The position numbers and the translations under genes are program-made. From Oscillospiraceae bacterium (GTDB taxonomy: Bacteria; Bacillota; Clostridia; Oscillospirales; Ruminococcaceae), in contig SVMR01000008.1 of NCBI GenBank assembly GCA_015067315.1, forward strand, positions 36,779 to 100,778: a DNA stretch of 64,000 nucleotides, read 5' to 3'. Shown here in pieces: positions 36,537 to 44,851 of this stretch. The notes below the pieces were generated by a model. It worked only from the letters and a program-made list of their open reading frames with translations. It was not told the origin of the DNA and ran no database searches. How positions within the stretch are numbered: the stretch's first letter is position 1; every line of letters begins with the position of its first letter.

Positions 36537-37832
36537 ATGGAATTTGAAGAAAGCCTTGAATATATCGCGAATTTTCCGCGGTTCAAAAAAGAACCTTCTC
36601 TTGAGGAAATGAAAATTCTTCTTGGAAGAATCGGAAATCCCCAGGAAAAACTCCGGAGCATCAACGTTGCCGGAACGAACGGAAAAGGTTCAACCGTCGC
36701 AATGCTCGCTTCCGTTTTGAGCACGGCGGGTTATAAAACCGGAAGATACATCTCTCCATACGTGCTCGAATTCCGGGAACGGATGATGATAAACGGAAAG
36801 ATGATAGGCAAAAAGCGCCTTGCAAAAATCCTTGAAACGGTAAAAAAGGAAGCGGATATTCTTCTTGAGCAGGGAATCATGCTCAACGCTTTTGAAATAA
36901 CAACAGCCTGCGCAATGCTTTGGTTTGCGGAGGAAAATTGCGATTTTGTGGTGCTCGAAGCGGGAATGGGCGGAAGATTTGACGCAACAAACACCGTTCC
37001 GGAACCGGTTTTGCAGATTATAACCGCCGTCGGACTTGACCATACGGAAATTCTCGGGGATACTCTTGCAAAAATCACCGCCGAAAAATGCGGAATTCTT
37101 CGCCCGGGATGCACTCTTTTAACTTCCCCGGGGCAGGAACAGGAAGTTCTTACAACCATGCTCAATATATGCGCCGACCTTGACGCGACTTTTGTAACCG
37201 GCGCCGCCGGAAGGGCAAAACTTGTTTCCGAAGACGTTTCCGGAATGGATGTTCTTGTGGGAAAGACGGAACTTTCCCTTTCTCTCGGCGGAAAGCACCA
37301 GATAAACAACCTGCTTACCGTCTATTCCGCGGTAAGCATCCTTCGGGAAAAACATTTTGCAATCAAGGATGAGCATCTTGTTGAAGGAATTGCCGCAGCA
37401 AAATTCCCCGCAAGATTCGAACTTTGCTCAAAGGAACCGGTTGTTATCCTTGACGGTGCTCATAATCCCCAGGCGGCGAAGGCTCTTGCAGTGAACGTTG
37501 AGGCTTTTTTGCCGGAAAAACGCATTCTGCTTTGCGGAATGATGGCGGACAAGGACTGCGAAACAGTTATGGCGGAACTTGCGCCGCATTTTGAGCAGGT
37601 GATAACCGTTCCGGTGGAGAACCCGAGAATGGTGAAACCGGAAGAACTTGCCGGAATCGCAAAAAAATACTGCAAAAACGTTTCTCCGAAGGAAAACGCA
37701 AAGGCTGCCCTTTCGGAAGTGCTCGAAAATCTTAAGGAAGACGAGGCTCTTGTCGTTGCGGGTTCGCTTTATCTCGCTTCGGAACTTCGCCCTATGCTCA
37801 TGAAATTCAAGGGCAACCCCAACAGGCGGTAA
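36537..37832 (+). CDS. folC: Folylpolyglutamate synthase / dihydrofolate synthase
   Basis: 431 residues. Mur-ligase type ATP loop VAGTNGKGSTVAMLASVL, the catalytic FVVLEAGMGGRFDATN, GLDHTEILGDTLAKITAEKCGI, and the C-terminal VVILDGAHNPQAAKAL. It adds glutamate to folates and may also make dihydrofolate. GAAAGGCGG before ATG 36537. The metallo-hydrolase gene begins nine bases downstream. Confidence 0.95.
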   Translation: MEFEESLEYIANFPRFKKEPSLEEMKILLGRIGNPQEKLRSINVAGTNGKGSTVAMLASVLSTAGYKTGRYISPYVLEFRERMMINGKMIGKKRLAKILETVKKEADILLEQGIMLNAFEITTACAMLWFAEENCDFVVLEAGMGGRFDATNTVPEPVLQIITAVGLDHTEILGDTLAKITAEKCGILRPGCTLLTSPGQEQEVLTTMLNICADLDATFVTGAAGRAKLVSEDVSGMDVLVGKTELSLSLGGKHQINNLLTVYSAVSILREKHFAIKDEHLVEGIAAAKFPARFELCSKEPVVILDGAHNPQAAKALAVNVEAFLPEKRILLCGMMADKDCETVMAELAPHFEQVITVPVENPRMVKPEELAGIAKKYCKNVSPKENAKAALSEVLENLKEDEALVVAGSLYLASELRPMLMKFKGNPNRR

Positions 37833-37841
37833 GGTGAGCAC

Positions 37842-38447
37842 ATGGCTGAAATCATTAAAATAACCGACAGGATTTCATATATAAAAGCGACGGAAAATCC
37901 GCTTTCGGCAGACGTCGGAATCATTGAAGGCGACGATTTCGTCTGGATCTTTGACATAGGCGCTGATGATTCGGTACCTATGTCATTGAGCATTTTTGAA
38001 AAGCCGAAAAACGCGGTTATTTCCCATTTCCACCCGGACCACATGGAAAATCTTGAGCACGCTGAATTTGAAAATATCTATCTCGGCGCGAACACTTTTA
38101 AATACGCAAAGCGGGGAACCGTTGTTGAAAAGGAAATTTTTATTGATGACGGAATAAAAATTCATATTTTTCCGCTTCCTTCAAGCCACGCAAAGGGTTC
38201 CCTCGGGCTTGAAACCGGAGATTATGCCTTTTTGGGCGACGGAACCTATGCGACGATGAAGCAGGGAAGGGTTTGCTACAACGCATCGGTGCTCAAAGAG
38301 GAAATTGCGGTGCTCAAAAAACTTTCTGCAAAATTTTTCCTCATAAGCCATGATGAAAAATTTGTTAGACCAAAGGAAGAAATTATCGGGGAACTTGAAG
38401 AAATTTATAATAAACGCGACCCGAAAGAAAGTTATATATGGATATAA
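37842..38447 (+). CDS. MBL-fold metallo-hydrolase
   Basis: 201 residues. Metallo-beta-lactamase fold with the metal motif ISHFHPDHMENL (HxHxDH), the second ligand region FPLPSSHAKGSLGLETG, and the aspartate in FLGDGTYA. About 15 % shorter than typical hydrolases of the fold. ATG 37842 follows AAGGTGAG in the folC stop region, so the pair is co-transcribed. Substrate unknown. Confidence 0.85.
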   Translation: MAEIIKITDRISYIKATENPLSADVGIIEGDDFVWIFDIGADDSVPMSLSIFEKPKNAVISHFHPDHMENLEHAEFENIYLGANTFKYAKRGTVVEKEIFIDDGIKIHIFPLPSSHAKGSLGLETGDYAFLGDGTYATMKQGRVCYNASVLKEEIAVLKKLSAKFFLISHDEKFVRPKEEIIGELEEIYNKRDPKESYIWI

Positions 38448-38476
38448 AAAATCCCGCCTTCGAAGGCGGGATTTTT
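38446..38476. terminator. Bidirectional terminator
   Basis: AAAAATCCCGCCTT-CG-AAGGCGGGATTTTTT between convergent genes. Confidence 0.9.
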
Positions 38477-38478
38477 TG

Positions 38479-39063
38479 CTAAATGAAATAGTTTCTGAAA
38501 AGAGTTGTGGGAGATTCACAAAGTTTATAAAGATTGTAAATTGCTTCTTCCTTGCTGATTTTTTCAAAATTTTCAAACCAGAGTTCGGTATATGCTACCA
38601 TTGCTGTAAACATATAACGAATATTCAGCTGAACATCAAAATTTTCACATATTTTTTCATAATTTTTGATTGTTTTTTTGTTCGGATAATCAATAATAAT
38701 TTCTTTTATTACCTTATCCATTTTGTTTCGGGAACATTTTATCAGAAAAAGAAAATCGAGGCGATTGTTCAAAATTGCTTCGGCATAAAGCTTTGTTGAT
38801 GTAAGCACATCGTTTTTTACAACGCTTTCGGTTATGTTTTGGTCATAGTTTTTCAGCAAAGAAGCACGAAACTCATCAAAAAGTCTATCCAAAAGATCGT
38901 ATTTGTCTGTAAAATGAAGATAGAAAGCGTTTCGGCTTATAAGGCCTTCCTCGCATATCATTGAAACGGTAACTTTTTCAAAACCGTGTTTTTCAACGCA
39001 TTTTTTAAAGCTTTCTTTAATTATTTTTTCGGTTTTTATATAGCGTAAATCATTTTTATTCAT
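38479..39063 (-). CDS. TetR/AcrR-family transcriptional regulator
   Basis: 194 residues from ATG 39063 (GGGTGA upstream). N-terminal TetR HTH: KTEKIIKESFKKCVEKHGFEKVTVSMICEEGLISRNAFYLHFTDKYDLLDRLFDEF. The C-terminal part is helical and poorly conserved, like ligand-binding TetR domains of the DhaS/TetR_C type. It is divergent from the dehydrogenase gene at 39185 with a 24-base palindrome between them, so it very likely represses that gene and itself. TTA/AAT-rich codon usage differs from most neighbours, which may hint at later acquisition. Confidence 0.88.
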   Translation of the reverse strand: MNKNDLRYIKTEKIIKESFKKCVEKHGFEKVTVSMICEEGLISRNAFYLHFTDKYDLLDRLFDEFRASLLKNYDQNITESVVKNDVLTSTKLYAEAILNNRLDFLFLIKCSRNKMDKVIKEIIIDYPNKKTIKNYEKICENFDVQLNIRYMFTAMVAYTELWFENFEKISKEEAIYNLYKLCESPTTLFRNYFI

Positions 39064-39079
39064 AAAATCACCCAACACT

Positions 39080-39110
39080 ATTATACAACTTGTAACTTAA
39101 ATTACAAGTT
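39080..39110. promoter_or_regulatory. TetR operator overlapping divergent promoters
   Basis: Perfect inverted repeat AACTTGTAA-CTTAAA-TTACAAGTT (39087-39110). On the minus strand TTGTAA-16-TATAAT (TATAAT at 39085-39080) uses one arm as -35 for tetR; on the plus strand TTGTAA with TAAATA 17 bases later could drive the dehydrogenase. Confidence 0.75.
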
Positions 39111-39184
39111 ATTAAATAATATAAATTGAAAATATTTGTTAAATAATTTACGATTTACTTACAAAACTTATGAGGTGATTTATT

Positions 39185-39946
39185 ATGAACAGACTTGAAA
39201 ACAAAGTAGCAATCATTACCGGTGCGGCACAGGGCGTTGGCCTTTGCGCCGTAAAAATGTTCCTTGATGAAGGCGCAAAAGTTGTTGCAACCGATATCCA
39301 GGGCGAAAAACTTTTTGCAAACATTGAAGCTCTCAACAATGAAAACGTAGTTGCTGTTCAGCACGATGTTTCTTCTGAAGAGGACTGGAAAAACGTTGTT
39401 GATACCGCCATCGAAAAATTCGGAAAACTTGACGTTCTTGTAAACAACGCCGGTTTTATTATCGGAAAAAGTGTTGAAGAAGAAAGCCTTGAAGAATGGA
39501 ACAAAGTTATTTCCGTTTCAGCAACCGGCTGTTTCCTCGGTATCAAGACCTGCTCCGCGGTTATGGGAACCGAAGGCCACAGCTCCATCGTAAATATTTC
39601 TTCCGGCGCAGGACTTGTCGGCGGTCCCAGAACCGGCGGCGACGCAGCTTATAACACTGCAAAAGGCGGCGAAAGACTTCTTACAAAACACAGCGCACAT
39701 GCTCTTGCACACAAACGTATTCGTGTAAACTCCATTCATCCCGGCGCAATTGCAACCGATATGCTCAAAATGTATCTTGAAATGGATCCTCATTGCATGG
39801 ATGCAAACAAAGTTTTTGCACCACTTGCACCTCTTTATTCTGAACCTGAAGATATTGTTTACGGAATCATCTATCTTGCTTCCGATGAATCCAAAACCGT
39901 TACCGGTGCGGAACTTGCAATCGACAACGGTCTTTCTTCCTATTGA
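39185..39946 (+). CDS. Short-chain dehydrogenase/reductase (classical SDR)
   Basis: 253 residues, the classical SDR size. Cofactor motif TGAAQGVG (TGxxxGxG), VLVNNAG, catalytic Ser in IVNISSGAG and the YNTAK (YxxxK) pair; SIHPGAIATDM and the C-terminal VTGAELAIDNGLSS complete the fold. D in ATDIQG after beta 2 suggests NAD(H) preference. The family covers hydroxysteroid, alcohol and ketoacyl reductases; which substrate is used cannot be read here, although gut hydroxysteroid dehydrogenases are of this type. Regulated by the divergent TetR protein. Confidence 0.88.
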   Translation: MNRLENKVAIITGAAQGVGLCAVKMFLDEGAKVVATDIQGEKLFANIEALNNENVVAVQHDVSSEEDWKNVVDTAIEKFGKLDVLVNNAGFIIGKSVEEESLEEWNKVISVSATGCFLGIKTCSAVMGTEGHSSIVNISSGAGLVGGPRTGGDAAYNTAKGGERLLTKHSAHALAHKRIRVNSIHPGAIATDMLKMYLEMDPHCMDANKVFAPLAPLYSEPEDIVYGIIYLASDESKTVTGAELAIDNGLSSY

Positions 39947-39988
39947 TATAAAATACCCCCAGCTCTTTTCTATAATCCACAAAAAACA

Positions 39989-40020
39989 AAAACGCCCTCC
40001 GATTTTCGGAGGGCGTTTTT
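39989..40020. terminator. Bidirectional terminator
   Basis: AAAAACGCCCTCCG-ATTTT-CGGAGGGCGTTTTT between convergent SDR and histidine kinase genes. Confidence 0.9.
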
Positions 40021-40026
40021 GTTATA

Positions 40027-41484
40027 TCAATCTTCAAAAACAGGAAGTTCGAACCAGAATTCGGAACCTTTGCCGAATTCGCTTTCGACACCATAGGTTC
40101 CGCCGCACATTTTTATTCCGGTGCTTGCTATTGCAAGACCGAGCCCTGCGCCGCCGCCCATTCCTTTCTGATATCGTTCCCAAATTCCGTCGAGAATTTC
40201 CGGCGGAATTCCGCGGCCGTTGTCAGTTACGGAAATGCGGACTTTTTTGCCGGAAACCTTCTGGCTTACGGTTATGGAAATGTTTTCGCCGCCGTGGATA
40301 ACGGCGTTGTTTATAAGATTATATACAGCTTCGGAAACAAGAACTTCGTCCGCATTAACGAAGATATCCCGGTCGCTTTCAAAAACAATATCCGTTTTTC
40401 CGGCGGAAAGTTTTTCAAATTGAGTGACAATATCGGAAATTTCGTCCGTTATGCAAAAAACAACCGGTTTGAAATTGAAGGTTCCGCTTTGAAGCTTCGA
40501 AAGATCGAGAGCGTCGTTGACGAGTTTTGTAAGGCGCTTTGTTTCGTCGATTATTATCTGGATATTTTCGGAATTGTTTTCGCCGGGAATGTCGCGCATT
40601 ATTTCGCCGTAACCGCCAATCATCGTAAGGGGAGTGCGAAGGTCATGGCTTACGTTTGCAAGAAGTTCCTTCCGGAGTTTATCGGTTTTGCGAAGCTTTT
40701 GGGTTGAATCGTTAAGGGTTTCGCTGAGCTGGGTGAGTTCCCGGCAGCCGCCGCCTTCGAAAACAACTTCATAATCTCCGCTTGCAAGGTGCTTTGCGGA
40801 ATCCGAAAGATTCTTGATCGGACTTGCAAGACCTTTCGAGGCGATATAAGCAAGGATTATACCTATCGCAAAGGAAATGATCACCGTTACGGAAAGGATT
40901 ATCCGAAGAACGTCGCTTATTGAAGAAATCGGTTCGATTCGGGAAAGAAGAAGGATAAGGGACTGTTCCCCGTCGGCGGATTCAACTTCCGAAGCGACAA
41001 TAAGGCTGTTGTAATCGTATTTTTTCGGAACGTTGCCCTTAAAATGGCTTGGTTCATAGTCAAGATAGATTCCGCTGTCGGTAAAAACGCCGGTGGATTC
41101 AATTTCGGTTATATAAATTCCGCCGTTTTCGGAAGCAAGTTCCCAATATTCGAACATTTCCCGGGACGCGCGGTCAAAACGGATGCTTGTGGAACGTTCC
41201 GTCGCGCTTTTTATAACTCCTTCGCTGTTGAGAAGAAAAACCGAAAGTTCGTTTTCCTGGCTTATTGAAACAAGAAGGCTGTCAAGTTCCGGGTTGTCGA
41301 TGTTTTCGGAAATGGTTTTTGCGTGTTCCTTTACCGTTTCCCTTGTATAAAGGGCATAGATGCTGTCGAGAAGAACCGTTTGCAAAAGCCAGAGCACAAG
41401 AAGCATTGAAAACGCAAAGAAAATAAAATATGCGCAAAGCTTCCAGCGGATTGAAATTCTGTCACTCGTCAAAACGGTATCCAA
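40027..41484 (-). CDS. Sensor histidine kinase
   Basis: 485 residues. Membrane helix 1 (about 16-35), an extracellular sensor region (about 36-180), helix 2 (about 188-212), a HAMP domain (KGLASPIKNLSDSAKHLASGDYEVVF), the HisKA box LLANVSHDLRTPLTMIGGYGEIM and HATPase motifs (NLINNAVIHGG, VTDNGRGIPPEIL, GAGLGLAIAS). It autophosphorylates on the histidine and passes phosphate to the regulator encoded just upstream, with which it overlaps by 23 bases. The signal is unknown; the extracellular part has no recognised domain. Confidence 0.93.
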   Translation of the reverse strand: MDTVLTSDRISIRWKLCAYFIFFAFSMLLVLWLLQTVLLDSIYALYTRETVKEHAKTISENIDNPELDSLLVSISQENELSVFLLNSEGVIKSATERSTSIRFDRASREMFEYWELASENGGIYITEIESTGVFTDSGIYLDYEPSHFKGNVPKKYDYNSLIVASEVESADGEQSLILLLSRIEPISSISDVLRIILSVTVIISFAIGIILAYIASKGLASPIKNLSDSAKHLASGDYEVVFEGGGCRELTQLSETLNDSTQKLRKTDKLRKELLANVSHDLRTPLTMIGGYGEIMRDIPGENNSENIQIIIDETKRLTKLVNDALDLSKLQSGTFNFKPVVFCITDEISDIVTQFEKLSAGKTDIVFESDRDIFVNADEVLVSEAVYNLINNAVIHGGENISITVSQKVSGKKVRISVTDNGRGIPPEILDGIWERYQKGMGGGAGLGLAIASTGIKMCGGTYGVESEFGKGSEFWFELPVFED

Positions 41485-42133
41485 CCCCTCTCAAAGTGGA
41501 GATGCAGCGGCTGTAAGGACCGAGAATCTTCCGGAGCTGTTTGACGTGGGTATCGATGGTTCTGTCATCGCCGAGGAAATCGTAACCCCAGACTTCGTTG
41601 ATGAGTTTTTCGCGGGAAAGAGCGATTCCGCGGTTTTTGACAAGGAAGAAGAAAAGGTCGTATTCCCTCGGGGACATATCGACGGGTTTTCCGTCAACAA
41701 CAACAAGTCTTCCGGTGAAATCAACGGTAAGTCCTTCGTGCTGATAGATTTCCTTCGTTTCCGGAAGGGAGATTCCGCCGCGTTTTAAAATTGCGCCGAT
41801 TCTCATCATAAGTTCCTTCGGGGAGAAGGGTTTTACAACGTAATCGTCAACGCCGGATTCAAAACCGTGGACCTTGTCATATTCTTCGCCCCTTGCGGAA
41901 AGGATGATTATCGGGACGTTTGAAAATTTTCGGATTTCGCGGCAGGCGGAAAAACCGTCCAGTTCCGGCATCATAACGTCCATGATTATGATATCGAATT
42001 CATGGTTCCTGCAAAGTTCCACAGCCTGAAGACCTGTTCCGGCTTCGCTTACTTCATATCCTTCGAATTTCGCGTATTTTTTGATGAGATCCCGGACTCG
42101 GAGCTCATCGTCAACGATAAGAATTCTGCTCAT
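41462..42133 (-). CDS. OmpR/PhoB-family response regulator
   Basis: 223 residues. Receiver domain with acidic pocket (VDDE), phosphorylated Asp52 in IIMDVMMPELDG and Lys of VVKPFSPKEL; winged-helix DNA-binding domain with SPREYDLFFFLVKNRGIALSREKLINEVWGYDFLGDDRTIDTHVKQLRKIL. Forms a two-component system with the kinase that overlaps its end. RBS AAGGAAG. A large perfect palindrome (42177-42208) lies 44 bases upstream of the start codon. Confidence 0.95.
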   Translation of the reverse strand: MSRILIVDDELRVRDLIKKYAKFEGYEVSEAGTGLQAVELCRNHEFDIIIMDVMMPELDGFSACREIRKFSNVPIIILSARGEEYDKVHGFESGVDDYVVKPFSPKELMMRIGAILKRGGISLPETKEIYQHEGLTVDFTGRLVVVDGKPVDMSPREYDLFFFLVKNRGIALSREKLINEVWGYDFLGDDRTIDTHVKQLRKILGPYSRCISTLRGVGYRFDE

Positions 42134-42176
42134 TTTTTTAAACAGCTTCCTTTCTTATTAAGTGCTGACTGAATTC

Positions 42177-42208
42177 TATCATCACATGGTGTGCAAAATG
42201 TGATGATA
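42177..42208. promoter_or_regulatory. Perfect palindrome upstream of the two-component operon
   Basis: TATCATCACAT (42177-42187) and ATGTGATGATA (42198-42208), 11-base perfect arms with a 10-base spacer. It has no T run, so it looks like an operator for the regulator operon rather than a terminator of the DUF3006 gene. Confidence 0.55.
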
Positions 42209-42220
42209 AAATGAAAAAAC

Positions 42221-42463
42221 TTATAATTTAGCGTCGGAATCCTGTTTTCCGGAAACAATTTTGTCCAAAAGGTTCTTTATTTCCGTCCGGCGTTTTTTCG
42301 AAATTTCCGGAGCGGGGAAAAATTTTCCTTTTTCGAAGGTGAAGCAATCTCCGCTTTTTGCGCCTTCCGGAAGGCGGCTTGCGGAAACGTACATCATTGC
42401 TTTGTCCGAATTTTCGATTGCGGCGATTCCGTTTTCAATTCTGTCAAGAATATAAATTTCCAT
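42221..42463 (-). CDS. DUF3006 domain protein
   Basis: 80 residues from ATG 42463; the longer frame upstream is read inside the previous gene. EIYILDRIENGIAAIENSD..., ASRLPEGAKSGDCF, and KKRRTEIKNLLDKI match the small DUF3006 proteins. They commonly follow MBL hydrolases of the ComEC type, as here (seven bases after it). Function unknown. Confidence 0.82.
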   Translation of the reverse strand: MEIYILDRIENGIAAIENSDKAMMYVSASRLPEGAKSGDCFTFEKGKFFPAPEISKKRRTEIKNLLDKIVSGKQDSDAKL

Positions 42464-42470
42464 TTTAAAA

Positions 42471-43394
42471 TCAATCCTTTGTTGATACAGCGATATTTTT
42501 TCCGTCGGAACCGAAAATAATGCTTCCGTCAAAATCCGTTCTGTAATATCTGATTCCGAATTCCTTGTATGCGGAAAGGGTTTCTTTATGGGGATGACCG
42601 TAATCGTTGTCAAAACCGCAGGAAATTGCGGCATATTCCGGGCTTGCGGCCTTTAAAAATCCCGCCGAACCGGAAGTTGAGCTTCCGTGGTGACCGGCGT
42701 TGAGAACGGTGCAGGAAATATCCGCGCCGGAGGAAAGAAGAAGTTCTTCCGCTTCCTTTTCCGCATCGCCGGTGAAAAGAAAACTCGTTTCCCCGAAGGT
42801 GAGTTTTGAAATTATCGAATAGTTGTTGAGGTTGTCGCCGGAATATCCCGCGGGACCGAGGATTTCGAGAACGGCGCCTTTTCCGAGTTCGATTTTTCTT
42901 CCGTTTTCGGAATATGAAACCCGGCAGTTCTTCATGTCAAGGGTTTTCAGGAATTTTTCGAAAAGGGAAGTTGTCGGAAGAAATTCCTCCGGGATTTCCG
43001 GAATCATAACTTCCGAAACCGGAAATTTTTCAAGGATTTCCGAAGCGGAACCTATATGGTCGGAATGGGGATGGGTTGCAATAAAAAGGTCGATTGAAAA
43101 AACGCCTTCCATCCGGAGATAGCGTTCGATTGCTTTTTCGCAGCCGATATCGCCCGCATCGATAAGAACCGTTTTTTCGGGAGCTTTTATAAGAATACAT
43201 TCCGCCTGACCGACGTCAATAAAATGGACTTCAACTTCCGAAGATTCGGAAACTTCGGTTTTCGCGGCGGAAATAAGTTTTAAATAAAATTCGTCGTTTA
43301 TAATTCCGTTTTCATAAAGAACCGCGGCTGCAAAAACAATTATTATTGCCAAAAGCACGGAAAGAAGACCTTTCGGGTTGTTATATGCTTTCAT
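42471..43394 (-). CDS. ComEC/Rec2-type MBL-fold hydrolase, membrane-anchored
   Basis: 307 residues. One N-terminal membrane helix (LLSVLLAIIIVFAAAVLYENG), then a metallo-beta-lactamase domain of the ComEC C-terminal class: HFIDVGQAECILIKAPEKTVLIDAGD, THPHSDHIGSA, SFLFTGDAEKEAE, LNAGHHGSSTSGS. There is no ComEC channel, so it is not a full DNA-uptake protein; relatives act outside the membrane as nucleases/phosphodiesterases. It overlaps the upstream SLOG gene by 14 bases and precedes DUF3006. Confidence 0.88.
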   Translation of the reverse strand: MKAYNNPKGLLSVLLAIIIVFAAAVLYENGIINDEFYLKLISAAKTEVSESSEVEVHFIDVGQAECILIKAPEKTVLIDAGDIGCEKAIERYLRMEGVFSIDLFIATHPHSDHIGSASEILEKFPVSEVMIPEIPEEFLPTTSLFEKFLKTLDMKNCRVSYSENGRKIELGKGAVLEILGPAGYSGDNLNNYSIISKLTFGETSFLFTGDAEKEAEELLLSSGADISCTVLNAGHHGSSTSGSAGFLKAASPEYAAISCGFDNDYGHPHKETLSAYKEFGIRYYRTDFDGSIIFGSDGKNIAVSTKD

Positions 43395-43884
43395 AAAGAT
43401 TTACCGTTTCAAGATTATTTTTTAGAGCAAGGTTCCAGCAATGGGCGGTTCCGCCGGAAAAACCGTTATAAAAGCCGATTATTCTTGTTGAATTTTCGAC
43501 CATATAGCGGTTGCGGCTGTGTTCGCATCCGGGAACGTAGTTTTCGGAAAGGGAGATTACAAAATCAGCTTTTGAAAGGATTTTTTTTATCCGGTCTGAA
43601 ACAATTTTCCGGTGAGCCTCCGGAGCTCCGGAATATGGAAGCGCCGCGGCAAGGCATATTCCCGGAAGACTGTTTTTAAGTTCAAGAACGGTTTCCGCCG
43701 CAAAAATATCAAAACCTTCCGCCATTCCGCTTATAAAAAAGCGGAAGCCTTCTTCATAGGAATCGATCACCGCAAGGCGGATTTTTGATTTGAGTTCAAG
43801 TATTTCCGGGGAGGATTCGTTTCCGTTCATGGGGAGTTTTTTTGGTCGGGGACCTGTAAAACAGCAGGTGGTTTCGGGATTCAT
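43381..43884 (-). CDS. SLOG-family (DUF1273/YpsA-like) nucleotide-binding protein
   Basis: 167 residues with the mark TTCCFTGPRPKKLPM near the N-terminus, FRFFISGMAEGFDIFAAETVLELK and ADFVISLSENYVPGCEHSRNRYMVENSTRIIGFYNG. SLOG proteins have a Rossmann-like fold and are thought to bind or process nucleotide ligands. The usual GHRP of the family reads GPRP here. ATGA overlap with the previous gene shows tight coupling in a four-gene operon. Confidence 0.85.
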   Translation of the reverse strand: MNPETTCCFTGPRPKKLPMNGNESSPEILELKSKIRLAVIDSYEEGFRFFISGMAEGFDIFAAETVLELKNSLPGICLAAALPYSGAPEAHRKIVSDRIKKILSKADFVISLSENYVPGCEHSRNRYMVENSTRIIGFYNGFSGGTAHCWNLALKNNLETVNLYESI

Positions 43885-44636
43885 ACTGCCGTTCCTTTTT
43901 CCATTACCCAGAAAAACGCGGTTAAAATTCCGTAGATTATGGGTTGATGGACGATATATATTGCAAGGGTGTTGGAACCGATTGCGCAGAGAAAATCGCT
44001 GTGTTTATTCATCATAAAACCGGGAATTTTCCGTTCCTTGAACCATTTTCCCAAAAAGCATCCGAAAAGGAAAAGGAAGAACCAGGGAAGAAGCGGAAAA
44101 TAATCCGCGGAACGGAAACCGCCGCCCGGAAGCCCGAAAATTGCAAGGAATTTTGAAAAATAAAGATTCGACGGAACGGATACGTTCCCGAAAAAGACTG
44201 TTCCGGAGGGAAGACCGTAGAGGCAGAGATACGCCGCAAGGGAAACAACCGCGCCGAGCAGAGCGGGAGTTTTTTTGACGGATTTTCTGAAAATATGATA
44301 GATTATCATGGAAGTTCCAAGGAAATGGAGAACGCCGAACCATATTACCTGGGAAGGCATGAAGAAATATGTTCCGAGAGTCATCAGCATTCCGCAGCCG
44401 AGAACAACAAGACCGTGTTTAAGTGCGTTTTTCGTAAGCCTTGACGAAATTCCGGCAATTACGATAAAAGTGCAGCAGACGGCCATCTGGAGAGTATCCC
44501 ATCCGGCGGAATAAAAATCAAAATCAACTCCGAAAATTGCATAAAGGTCATAAGCCGCATGGTAAATTATCATTCCGATAAGCGCAAGGGCGCGGAGTTC
44601 ATCAAGAAAAAAGATCCTTCCGCTTTTTCCCGCCAT
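43881..44636 (-). CDS. DUF1624 / heparan-alpha-glucosaminide acetyltransferase-like membrane protein
   Basis: 251 residues from ATG 44636 (AAAGGAGG nine bases before); a longer open frame starts in the promoter. About seven membrane helices; IFFLDELRALALIGMIIYHAAYDL contains the conserved histidine segment of the family and IWFGVLHFLGTSMI, LPWFFLFLFGCFLGKW, NTLAIYIVHQPIIYGIL follow. Such proteins transfer acetyl groups across the membrane to sugars; the target here is unknown. First gene of the operon running to 42221. Confidence 0.85.
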   Translation of the reverse strand: MAGKSGRIFFLDELRALALIGMIIYHAAYDLYAIFGVDFDFYSAGWDTLQMAVCCTFIVIAGISSRLTKNALKHGLVVLGCGMLMTLGTYFFMPSQVIWFGVLHFLGTSMIIYHIFRKSVKKTPALLGAVVSLAAYLCLYGLPSGTVFFGNVSVPSNLYFSKFLAIFGLPGGGFRSADYFPLLPWFFLFLFGCFLGKWFKERKIPGFMMNKHSDFLCAIGSNTLAIYIVHQPIIYGILTAFFWVMEKGTAV

Positions 44637-44762
44637 AAAAATCGCCTCCTTTAATGTTATCATTATATAACAACTTTCGGATATGTGCAATTATTTTATC
44701 GCACCGGCAGAGCGGAAAGAAAAATTATGATTTTAAAAATTTGTAAATATTTTTCAATGGAC

Positions 44763-44791
44763 TTGTTAAAATCTTTGTTTTTTGCTATTAT
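44763..44791 (+). promoter_or_regulatory. Promoter of the unknown membrane protein gene
   Basis: TTGTTA (44763-44768), 17 bases, TGCTATTAT (extended -10; TATTAT 44786-44791). Start codon 60 bases downstream after GAAAGGAAA. Confidence 0.65.
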
Positions 44792-44851
44792 TAATATGCG
44801 AAAATATCAGTAACCGAAAAAACTTTGTTTTATATATGAAAGGAAATACCC

